Assembly (NCBI GenBank): GCA_964596105.1
Contig: CAZQRT010000017.1
Location: 1 to 20,224 of the forward strand
Length of the DNA: 20,224 bases
Source of the DNA: CAJUOR01 sp964596105
GTDB lineage: Bacteria > Bacillota_I > Bacilli_A > Erysipelotrichales > Coprobacillaceae
Reading direction: 5' to 3'
This document shows positions 14,591-20,224 of the stretch, in pieces. Below the pieces are notes generated by a model. That model saw only the letters and a program-made list of their open reading frames with translations, was not told where the DNA came from and ran no database searches. Position numbers and translations under genes: made by a program. How positions within the stretch are numbered: the stretch's first letter is position 1; the number at the start of each line of letters is the position of its first letter.

Positions 14591-15683
14591 ATTCAACTTC
14601 CTGCAATTTTTCTAAGACCCTTGTATTGACTTCCAGATAATAGCTTAATTCCGCGTCATTCATGTCTTCATCATCCAGGGCATCGAACTTTTCGCTCTGA
14701 TCACTGTATTTCTGCAGCATCTCAGCGTACTGGGCGATTAAGCTCAGATCATCGGGATTCTCACTGTAGTCGTTCATGAAGGCGATGTATTCATCCATGA
14801 ATGCTTCATAGCTGTCAACGGCGTCTTTGAATTCCGGCCGCATGCCGTCCACCAGGTCCTCTTCCGGCTCAGGAGTTTCCTCTGGTTCCGGGGTTTCCTC
14901 TGGTTCCGGAGTTTCCTCAGGGACATCCTCCGGGGCATCGATAGTGATCGACATGACCTGATTTCCTTCATAGCTGATGGAAACATGATAACCGCCGGCA
15001 TTATCGGCCCGGAAATAAGTTTCGCCTTTTTCATAATCGACATCAAAGCCCTTGGTCTGGCATGCGCTGATATAAGCGTTGAAATCGTCCATGCTCGTCT
15101 TGCCGATATAAACATGGAAGCGGTCGGATGATTCGGAACTGATCACCCCGTAGTTTGATTTCGGGACCGGCAGCTGTCTGACCAGAGAACTTGCCGGCCA
15201 GGTAATGGTACCCATCGCCATCGGGGCCTCTAAATGAATATTCATTTCGTCATCATAGTGGGACAGGGATAGTTCGTAGCCTTCCTGATTGTAGGCGGAG
15301 TACGAGGATGAGGATTGTTCGCTTTCGATATTAAATCCCATGCCGGCGCAGGCGCTGATATATTCCTGATAGTCCCCGTCGGAAACTTTATTCAGTTTCA
15401 GCGATAAATAATCATCATTATTGCTGATAATTTCGCCGCGTTTGGCATCCGGCTTCGGGATCACATCCTTCAAGACGATGCTGTCCCAGTCAATCTTGTC
15501 GCCGCGGCTCTGAAAACTTGAGGCGATCGTACCGATTATGCCGAGGGCTAGGACGACGACAAGGGCGATAAACCAGCCGCGCTTATAGAACGGCTTTTGG
15601 ATTTTAGCCCCGCAGTTCGGACACACCTTCGCTCCCTCCGGAAGCGGGTTGCCGCAGACTTTGCAGACTGTCGTTTTTGACAT
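14589..15683 (-). CDS. Zinc-ribbon, single-pass membrane protein with duplicated outer domain (hypothetical)
   Basis: This 364-aa protein of unknown function starts with a zinc ribbon (Cys7, Cys10, Cys21, Cys24) on the predicted cytosolic side. One membrane helix follows (about residues 37-57, preceded by KR). Outside are two related domains of about 85 residues (69-154 and 166-251). They share YISAC..GF, Y.A.N..GY, S.S and a final AP. Next comes an acidic Pro-rich linker of repeated TPEPEE (255-276), then a helical C-terminal domain with SYEAFMDEYIAFMNDY. The architecture resembles the zinc-ribbon proteins annotated with DUF6591 in gut Bacillota; that name is from memory and not checked. I chose the ATG at 15683, which has AAAGGAGAG upstream, over an upstream extension. 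It follows a MerR-type gene by 47 nt, probably in one operon. Confidence 0.8.
   Translation of the reverse strand: MSKTTVCKVCGNPLPEGAKVCPNCGAKIQKPFYKRGWFIALVVVLALGIIGTIASSFQSRGDKIDWDSIVLKDVIPKPDAKRGEIISNNDDYLSLKLNKVSDGDYQEYISACAGMGFNIESEQSSSSYSAYNQEGYELSLSHYDDEMNIHLEAPMAMGTITWPASSLVRQLPVPKSNYGVISSESSDRFHVYIGKTSMDDFNAYISACQTKGFDVDYEKGETYFRADNAGGYHVSISYEGNQVMSITIDAPEDVPEETPEPEETPEPEETPEPEEDLVDGMRPEFKDAVDSYEAFMDEYIAFMNDYSENPDDLSLIAQYAEMLQKYSDQSEKFDALDDEDMNDAELSYYLEVNTRVLEKLQEVE
14866..14919 (-). repeat. Three 18-bp direct repeats encoding the Pro/Glu linker
   Basis: Three tandem units of 18 bp (GGTTCCGGGGTTTCCTCT on the + strand, with few changes; the first unit is the most diverged) encode the TPEPEE repeats of the membrane protein linker. 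Such repeats can vary in copy number between strains without shifting the frame. Confidence 0.8.
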
Positions 15684-15730
15684 TGAGATCTCTCCTTTTA
15701 TTATTTTGGGATGAGGGACTGTATAGAAAG

Positions 15731-16057
15731 TTACAGCTGACTGATGATTTCGTTTACGCAATGGATGATATTGGATTTGTGCTCAATATCGTTTTCCAGC
15801 TTTTTGATTTGTTTTTCCAGCACTTCCTTGAGAATCTCATCAGGAGCATCGATGATGTTCGCGATCTCTTTCAAGGAAAAACCCATTTCCTGGAATAGTT
15901 TGATTTTTTTGATGCGGGCTTGTGATTCATCATCATACAACAGATAACCGCGCTGATTTTTGCCGGTAGCGGTCACCAGCCCGGCTTTTTCATAGCCTTG
16001 AACGGCTCGCCGGGATACTACGAGCTCATCACAAACTTCTTTTAAAGTCCTTTCCAT
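15731..16057 (-). CDS. Small MerR-family transcriptional regulator
   Basis: This 108-aa cytosolic protein has the MerR-type winged helix at its N-terminus (LKEVCDELVVSRRAVQGYEKAGL, residues 5-27). The wing is around GYLLYDDES (38-45), and the helices of KIKLFQEMGFSLKEIANIID (51-70) follow. It ends in a coiled coil (72-106) that should form the dimer. There is no sizeable effector domain and only two isolated cysteines (9 and 100), so no classic metal site is visible and the inducer cannot be named. A dyad inside its own promoter suggests autoregulation together with the downstream zinc-ribbon gene. Start ATG at 16057 with GGGAGAGAGG upstream. Confidence 0.9.
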   Translation of the reverse strand: MERTLKEVCDELVVSRRAVQGYEKAGLVTATGKNQRGYLLYDDESQARIKKIKLFQEMGFSLKEIANIIDAPDEILKEVLEKQIKKLENDIEHKSNIIHCVNEIISQL

Positions 16058-16080
16058 GTTCCTCTCTCCCTGTTAGTTTC

Positions 16081-16110
16081 AACATAAAACTGCACGCAAC
16101 GGGCAGTCAA
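16081..16110 (-). promoter_or_regulatory. Putative promoter of the merR-like/zinc-ribbon operon with internal dyad
   Basis: On the - strand, TTGACT (16110-16105) and TATGTT (16086-16081) are separated by 18 bp. An imperfect 19-bp palindrome (16089-16107; outer arms ACTGC and GCAGT, inner CG/CG) lies in the spacer and overlaps the -35 box. MerR proteins typically bind such dyads between -35 and -10 elements with lengthened spacers. Binding here is inferred. Confidence 0.55.
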
Positions 16111-16148
16111 CAACCTTTCTAAAAAAAACAATCAGCATAAATAAAATA

Positions 16149-16188
16149 CAATCCCTCATAAAAGGGACTGTAAATGTTGCGAGGATTG
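16149..16188. other. Imperfect inverted repeat between the divergent promoters
   Basis: CAATCC(C)TC (16149-16157) is complementary to GAGGATTG (16181-16188), with a nested TCCCT/AGGGA pair inside the left part. It lies 18 bp upstream of the ecfA1 -35 box and in the upstream region of the merR-like promoter. It could be an operator, or chance. The rest of the 204-bp region 16058-16261 holds only the two promoters. Confidence 0.3.
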
Positions 16189-16206
16189 CGCGGTTTTCCG
16201 GCTGTC

Positions 16207-16235
16207 TTGACAATTGGCAGGGAATTCGCTAAGAT
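16207..16235 (+). promoter_or_regulatory. Promoter of the ecfA1-ecfA2-ecfT-truA operon
   Basis: A perfect -35 box TTGACA (16207-16212), 17 bp spacer and -10 box TAAGAT (16230-16235). Transcription would start near 16242, leaving a leader of only about 20 nt with the ribosome binding site AGAAGGA. That leaves no room for a riboswitch, although riboswitches are common ahead of vitamin transporter genes. Confidence 0.75.
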
Positions 16236-16261
16236 AGGGGCGTTGAAAGAAGGAATGAAAT

Positions 16262-17089
16262 ATGGGACAAATCAAAGTGCAGAATCTCAGTTTTGCCTAT
16301 GTGGAACATGTTGACGTGCTGCATGACATTTCCTTTGAGATCGCGGACGGCGAATACGTCTGCATCCTGGGACATAACGGCAGCGGCAAAAGTACCATCG
16401 CGAAACTTTTATGCGGGCTTTTAGAAAAGGGCAAAGGGGAGATTTATATCAATGGTCTGCCCCTGGATGAAAAGCATCTCTATGAAGTGCGAAGCCATAT
16501 CGGGATCGTCTTTCAAAATCCCGACAATCAGTTTATCGGCGCCACGGTGCGTGACGATATCGCCTTCGGTCTGGAAAACCGCTGTGTGGACCCCAAAGAG
16601 ATGGATGATCTGATCAATCAAAACGCGAAAGAAGTGGACATGCTGGAATTTCTCGACCATGAGCCCTCTTTTTTATCAGGCGGCCAGAAACAGCGCGTGG
16701 CGATTGCCGGCATTCTGGCGATGCGCCCCGATATCCTCATCCTCGATGAAGCCACCAGCATGCTTGACCCCAAAGGCCGCACCGAGATCAACAATCTCGT
16801 TCATAAGATCCGCGCCGAAAAAGCGATGACGGTGGTGGCCATCACCCATGATATTTCCGAGGCTTTGAACGCCGACCGCGTCATGATCTTACAGGAAGGA
16901 CGCGTCGCGGCTTTTGGAAAACCCGCAGCGGTATTATCCGATGAAAAGTTTCTAAACAAAGTCGGCCTGCTGCCGCCTTTCCCCCTGGCCCTGTCGCTGG
17001 AATTAAGAAAGCGGGGCGTCAGGATTCCCAAGACGATTGACGAGAAAGAACTGGTGAATAGCTTATGCCGATTACATTCACGAGCGTAG
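16262..17089 (+). CDS. ecfA1: Energy-coupling factor transporter ATPase EcfA1
   Basis: EcfA1 (275 aa) is one of two ATPases that power ECF-type uptake of vitamins and metals together with EcfT and exchangeable S components. Walker A is GHNGSGKST (residues 37-45), the Q-loop is Gln85 in VFQNPDNQ and the signature is LSGGQ (138-142). Walker B is ILILDE (158-163), continuing as DEATSMLDP, the hallmark of EcfA1 as opposed to EcfA2. The switch histidine is His196. The last 25 nt overlap the start of ecfA2. No S component is encoded nearby, which fits a shared (group II) module. Confidence 0.97.
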   Translation: MGQIKVQNLSFAYVEHVDVLHDISFEIADGEYVCILGHNGSGKSTIAKLLCGLLEKGKGEIYINGLPLDEKHLYEVRSHIGIVFQNPDNQFIGATVRDDIAFGLENRCVDPKEMDDLINQNAKEVDMLEFLDHEPSFLSGGQKQRVAIAGILAMRPDILILDEATSMLDPKGRTEINNLVHKIRAEKAMTVVAITHDISEALNADRVMILQEGRVAAFGKPAAVLSDEKFLNKVGLLPPFPLALSLELRKRGVRIPKTIDEKELVNSLCRLHSRA

Positions 17090-17904
17090 AGCACTTCTAC
17101 AGCCCCGATACCCCCTTTGCCTACCTGGCTTTAAAAGGGGTGGATCTGGATATCGTACCAGGCAGCATGACAGCGATTATCGGCCATACCGGCAGCGGCA
17201 AATCCACCCTGATCCAGCATTTGAATGCCCTGCTTTTACCGACCAAAGGCCAGGTGCAGGTCGATGAGTTTATCATGAGCCCGGAAAGCAAACCCGATAA
17301 ATTAAAACCTTTAAGGCAGAAATGCGGCCTGGTTTTCCAGTTTCCCGAATATCAGCTCTTTGAGGAAACGATCGAAAAAGACATCATGTTCGGGCCTGTC
17401 AACTTCGGGATCGCCGCGGATGAGGCGAAAATCATGGCCCGCAAAGCGTTAGAGGCGGTGGGACTGGATGCCTCTTATCTGTCACGGTCGCCTTTTGATC
17501 TCTCCGGCGGGCAGAAAAGAAGAGTGGCCATCGCCGGCATTTTGGTGATGAACCCCGATATTCTCGTTTTAGACGAACCGACCGCGGGGCTTGATCCGGT
17601 GGGAGCCAAAGACATGATGGAGCTTTTTTCCCGTCTTCATGAGCAGGGTAAAACGATCCTTCTGGTGAGCCATGACATGAATGACGTTCTGACCTACTGC
17701 GACCGCGCGGTTTATATGAAAGACGGTCAGGTTATCGCCCATGATACCGTCGCCAATATCTTCACCAGTGTTCATGACATGGATGTGCAGCTGCCCTTTA
17801 TCACACAGCTGATCATCACTTTAAACAAACAGGGATTTCATCTCCCTTTAAACATCACGGATTTAACCTCTTTGGCAAAAGCGATCGGCGGTGAGCTGAA
17901 GTGA
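17065..17904 (+). CDS. ecfA2: Energy-coupling factor transporter ATPase EcfA2
   Basis: EcfA2 (279 aa) is the second ATPase of the ECF module and pairs with EcfA1. Walker A is GHTGSGKST (40-48), the Q-loop is Gln92 in VFQFPEYQLFEETIEKDIMFGP, the signature is LSGGQKRR (146-153), Walker B is ILVLDEPTAGLDP and the switch histidine is His203. The ATG at 17065 gives MPITFTSVEHFYSPDTPFAYLALKGV, the usual EcfA2 opening. This means a 25-nt overlap with ecfA1, so the two are probably translated in a coupled way at similar levels. Confidence 0.97.
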   Translation: MPITFTSVEHFYSPDTPFAYLALKGVDLDIVPGSMTAIIGHTGSGKSTLIQHLNALLLPTKGQVQVDEFIMSPESKPDKLKPLRQKCGLVFQFPEYQLFEETIEKDIMFGPVNFGIAADEAKIMARKALEAVGLDASYLSRSPFDLSGGQKRRVAIAGILVMNPDILVLDEPTAGLDPVGAKDMMELFSRLHEQGKTILLVSHDMNDVLTYCDRAVYMKDGQVIAHDTVANIFTSVHDMDVQLPFITQLIITLNKQGFHLPLNITDLTSLAKAIGGELK

Positions 17905-18707
17905 AAAACATCGCTTTAGGCCGCTATCTGCCCTATGATTCGGTCATTCACCGCCTCGATCCCCGCGCCAAGATTATGGCCCTGTTACTGGTTTTGATCG
18001 CGATCTTTTTCGACGCCGGGTTTTCCGGGTATCTGGTTTTAGCCGTGGCTGTCTTTGTGATATTGAAACTCGCGAAAATATCGTTTGGTTATATTTTAAG
18101 ATCTTTGAAACCGATGCTTTGGATGATGGTTTTTTTACTGGTCATCAACTGCTTTGTCATGCGCAGCGGCGAGATTCTTTTCAGTATCGGCCCCATCACC
18201 ATTTATGTGAAAGCCATCGTCCAGACTCTGTATATTGTTATTCGCCTGGTTCTGATCATCGCTTTGACCACCGCTTTGACCGCGACCACCAAACCGCTGG
18301 ATTTAACCCTGGGCATTGAGTCGCTTATGTCGCCGTTTAAGAAAATCGGCTTTCCGGCTCATGAGGTGGCCATGATGGTCTCGATTGCCCTGCGTTTTAT
18401 TCCGACTTTAATGGAGGAAACGGAAAGGATCATGAAGGCGCAGTCAAGCCGCGGGGTGGATTTTAAAGAGGGCACGCTGAAAGAAAAAATCAGCGCCATT
18501 GTCTCTTTGATCGTCCCTCTGTTTATTTCCGCTTTCTCGCGCGCCGATGAACTGGCCAATGCCATGGAGGCCAGGGGATATCAGCCTGACGCGAAAAGAA
18601 CCCGCTACAAGCAGCTGAGCTGGCATTTTGGCGACACGGTTCTAATGGCGGGAGCATTTCTGTTACTGGGATCCTTAATCTTGTTATCGCGGGTGAAACC
18701 ATGGTGA
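17901..18707 (+). CDS. ecfT: Energy-coupling factor transporter transmembrane protein EcfT
   Basis: EcfT (268 aa) is the membrane scaffold that links the two ATPases to the substrate-binding S component. The N-terminus GRYLPYDSVIHRLDPRAKI is the family signature, followed by several hydrophobic helices (about residues 25-57, 70-86, 98-127) and one near the C-terminus (245-263). Coupling helices end with Ser183-Arg184-Gly185 and Ala224-Arg225-Gly226, the motifs that sit in the ATPase grooves. It starts with GTG in a GTGA overlap with the ecfA2 stop. Confidence 0.96.
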   Translation: MKNIALGRYLPYDSVIHRLDPRAKIMALLLVLIAIFFDAGFSGYLVLAVAVFVILKLAKISFGYILRSLKPMLWMMVFLLVINCFVMRSGEILFSIGPITIYVKAIVQTLYIVIRLVLIIALTTALTATTKPLDLTLGIESLMSPFKKIGFPAHEVAMMVSIALRFIPTLMEETERIMKAQSSRGVDFKEGTLKEKISAIVSLIVPLFISAFSRADELANAMEARGYQPDAKRTRYKQLSWHFGDTVLMAGAFLLLGSLILLSRVKPW

Positions 18708-19444
18708 GGCTGAAGTGCCGGGTGAGCTATGACGGCAGCGAGTTTCAGGGTTTTCAAATCCAGCCCAAAGGACGGACCATTCAAGGGGAAATCCAGAACG
18801 CCATCAAGGAAGTCACACAAAGCGATGTGACGATTCACGCCGCCGGCCGCACCGATGCCGGGGTTCACGCCTATGGTCAGGTTTTTCATTTTGACACAAA
18901 AAAAGAACTGCCGGACTGGCAGTGGAAAAGAGCGCTCAATCATTTTTTGCCTGAGGATATTCATATTCTGGATGTAACCAAAGTGGATGAGAGTTTTCAT
19001 TCCCGCTACAGCGCGTGCTGGAAAAGCTACCGCTATCTGGTTAATACCGGGGAATATGATCCGATTCAGGCCTCTTATGTGACGCAGCTTAACCGCCCTT
19101 TGCAGCTTGAGAAAATGAGAGAATGCGCGAAAGTGATGACTGGATGTCATAATTTCGCCTCGTTTTGCGCCCAGGATCCGTACGGGAACACGTACCGCAC
19201 GATTTATCAGATCACCATCAAACAAAATGGCAGTATCCTCGTGTTTGATTTTGCGGGCGACGGGTTTCGCCGTTTTATGGTGCGCTATCTGATGGGGGCC
19301 TTGCTTCAGGTGGGGCTCGGGAAATGGTCACTAGAAAAAGTTTCGGCCATGGTGGAAAGCGCCGGGGCGATAAAGTGCTTAAACAAGGCCAAAGCGAACG
19401 GCCTTTATCTGGTTGAGGTGGGGTATGATGCCTACAAGATATAA
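18701..19444 (+). CDS. truA: tRNA pseudouridine(38-40) synthase TruA
   Basis: TruA (247 aa) converts uridines 38, 39 and 40 of the tRNA anticodon arm to pseudouridine. The catalytic Asp52 lies in AAGRTDAGVHA (residues 47-57). CRVSYDGSEFQGFQIQP at the start and FAGDGFRRFMVRYLMGALLQVG near the C-terminus are conserved family blocks. The ATG at 18701 overlaps the ecfT end by 7 nt; a GTG in the next codon is an alternative. Its place behind ecfT is a common arrangement in Bacillota. Confidence 0.97.
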   Translation: MVRLKCRVSYDGSEFQGFQIQPKGRTIQGEIQNAIKEVTQSDVTIHAAGRTDAGVHAYGQVFHFDTKKELPDWQWKRALNHFLPEDIHILDVTKVDESFHSRYSACWKSYRYLVNTGEYDPIQASYVTQLNRPLQLEKMRECAKVMTGCHNFASFCAQDPYGNTYRTIYQITIKQNGSILVFDFAGDGFRRFMVRYLMGALLQVGLGKWSLEKVSAMVESAGAIKCLNKAKANGLYLVEVGYDAYKI

Positions 19445-20224
19445 TCTGCATACCCATACTTTCCGCTGCACTCATGCCAATGGCAGCGAGGAGGAGATGG
19501 TGCAGGCGGCGATTCAGGAGGGGTATCAGGTACTCGGCTTTAGCGAGCATGTCCCTTTGCCGCATTACCGCCGTTTTCTTTTTAAGGCGCTTCCTTACGC
19601 CTTGACGGGGATCCACCCGGTTTTAAGCCTGGGCAAGGCGATGCTTTTGAACGGGCCGGGGATGAGGATGCCTTACCCGGAAAAAAAGGCCCACGAAGAG
19701 GCCGTATTACAATGTCAGAGAAAGTATCAGAACGAGATCAGAATTTATCTCGGGTATGAGTGTGAGTACTTCAAAGAATATTTAGATTACTACCGCCAGC
19801 TGGACTGTGATTATCTAATACTGGGGCATCATTATCACCAGTATCCGCTGTATAACCGCTATAACGGCGGCGCGCATTTATCGCGGGAAAGTGCGGTGTG
19901 TTATTTAACGGAGGCTGATGAGGCTTTAAAAACCGGGCTTTTCCGCATTTTCGCGCATCCTGACTTATTCTGCGCGGGGTTTCAGGATTTTGATGACGAG
20001 ATTGATCAGCTGATTTTAAATGTCGTCACAACCTGTAATCAGTTTCATATCCCCCTGGAGTTTAACGCCGGGGGCTGGCGCCGCAATCCGGATCATCCCC
20101 CTTATCCCAACCGGCATTTCTGGGAGCTAGTGAGAAGGGGAGGCGGACAGGTGGTCATCGGCATGGATGCCCATGATCCCGCCCATCTCGATCACCGGGT
20201 TTATGATCTGTTAAGGGAGCAGGC
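19425..20224 (+). CDS. PHP-domain phosphoesterase, histidinol-phosphatase-like (3' end outside window)
   Basis: The reading frame is open to the window edge (266 codons seen). PHP-type metal ligands are all present: His9 and His11 in NLHTHTFRCTHA, His42 in GFSEH, Glu112 or Glu114 in GYECEY, His135/His136 in LGHHYH, His178 in FAHPD, and Asp248 and His250 in GMDAHD. The fold and these motifs match the HisJ/HisK-type histidinol phosphatases, which remove phosphate from histidinol phosphate. With no his genes nearby the real substrate is open. A Leu/Pro-rich stretch (about 47-82) between motifs II and III seems longer than usual. The start overlaps truA by 20 nt; ATG 19425 or 19428 are both possible. 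Confidence 0.85.
   Translation, partial: MMPTRYNLHTHTFRCTHANGSEEEMVQAAIQEGYQVLGFSEHVPLPHYRRFLFKALPYALTGIHPVLSLGKAMLLNGPGMRMPYPEKKAHEEAVLQCQRKYQNEIRIYLGYECEYFKEYLDYYRQLDCDYLILGHHYHQYPLYNRYNGGAHLSRESAVCYLTEADEALKTGLFRIFAHPDLFCAGFQDFDDEIDQLILNVVTTCNQFHIPLEFNAGGWRRNPDHPPYPNRHFWELVRRGGGQVVIGMDAHDPAHLDHRVYDLLREQ

Noticed and set aside
14866..14919. Possible CRISPR-like or minisatellite array
   Set aside because: Only three contiguous 18-bp units with no spacers, in frame within the linker of a coding sequence.
15684..15761. Upstream extension of the zinc-ribbon protein
   Set aside because: The extension overlaps the end of the MerR-like gene; the ATG at 15683 has a good ribosome binding site and starts directly before the zinc ribbon.
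15714..16172. AGGGACTGTA occurring at 15714-15723 and 16163-16172 around the MerR-like gene
   Set aside because: A 10-base match is common by chance in 20 kb and neither copy forms a dyad at a promoter.
16236..16261. Riboswitch ahead of the ECF transporter genes
   Set aside because: The predicted leader is only about 20 nt, too short for any known vitamin riboswitch.

Overview
The window carries a complete S10-spc-alpha ribosomal protein supercluster of a Bacillota (Firmicutes) bacterium, followed by the energy-coupling factor (ECF) transporter module that often trails it in this phylum. Several traits point to Bacillota: the gene order, strong AAGGAGG-type ribosome binding sites, a short zinc-type S14, a zinc-type L36, an adenylate kinase with a four-cysteine lid, and the ecfA1-ecfA2-ecfT-truA block after rplQ. 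The moderate G+C and the pairing of a MerR regulator with a zinc-ribbon membrane protein would fit an Erysipelotrichia-like gut lineage. That placement is a guess; the sequence alone does not fix the genus.

Bases 1-214 hold the cluster promoter (TTGATT, 17 bp, TATAAT) and a leader of about 117 nt with potential structure. From 215 to 14535, thirty genes run on the + strand with at most 61 nt between neighbours: rpsJ, rplC, rplD, rplW, rplB, rpsS, rplV, rpsC, rplP, rpmC, rpsQ, rplN, rplX, rplE, rpsN, rpsH, rplF, rplR, rpsE, rpmD, rplO, secY, adk, map-like, infA, rpmJ, rpsM, rpsK, rpoA, rplQ. Together they supply much of both ribosomal subunits, the Sec translocon channel, IF-1 and the RNA polymerase alpha subunit. 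An intrinsic terminator follows rplQ.

Two genes on the - strand (14589-16057) sit between rplQ and ecfA1. They are a small MerR-type regulator and, downstream of it, a membrane-anchored zinc-ribbon protein with a tandemly duplicated outer domain. They have their own promoter with a MerR-like dyad and their own terminator. From 16262 a second + strand operon with overlapping genes encodes EcfA1, EcfA2 and EcfT (vitamin/micronutrient uptake energising module), the tRNA pseudouridine synthase TruA, and a PHP-domain phosphoesterase related to histidinol phosphatase that is cut by the window end.

The most notable observation is the gene at the methionine aminopeptidase position (11258-12001). It keeps the family fold signature and an intact reading frame, but has lost three of five metal ligands and both accessory histidines. 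It looks like a conserved-position pseudoenzyme. Other points of interest are two consecutive hairpins in the unusually long rplW-rplB gap, the structured leader before rpsJ, and the regulator/membrane-protein module inserted into a normally stable gene neighbourhood.
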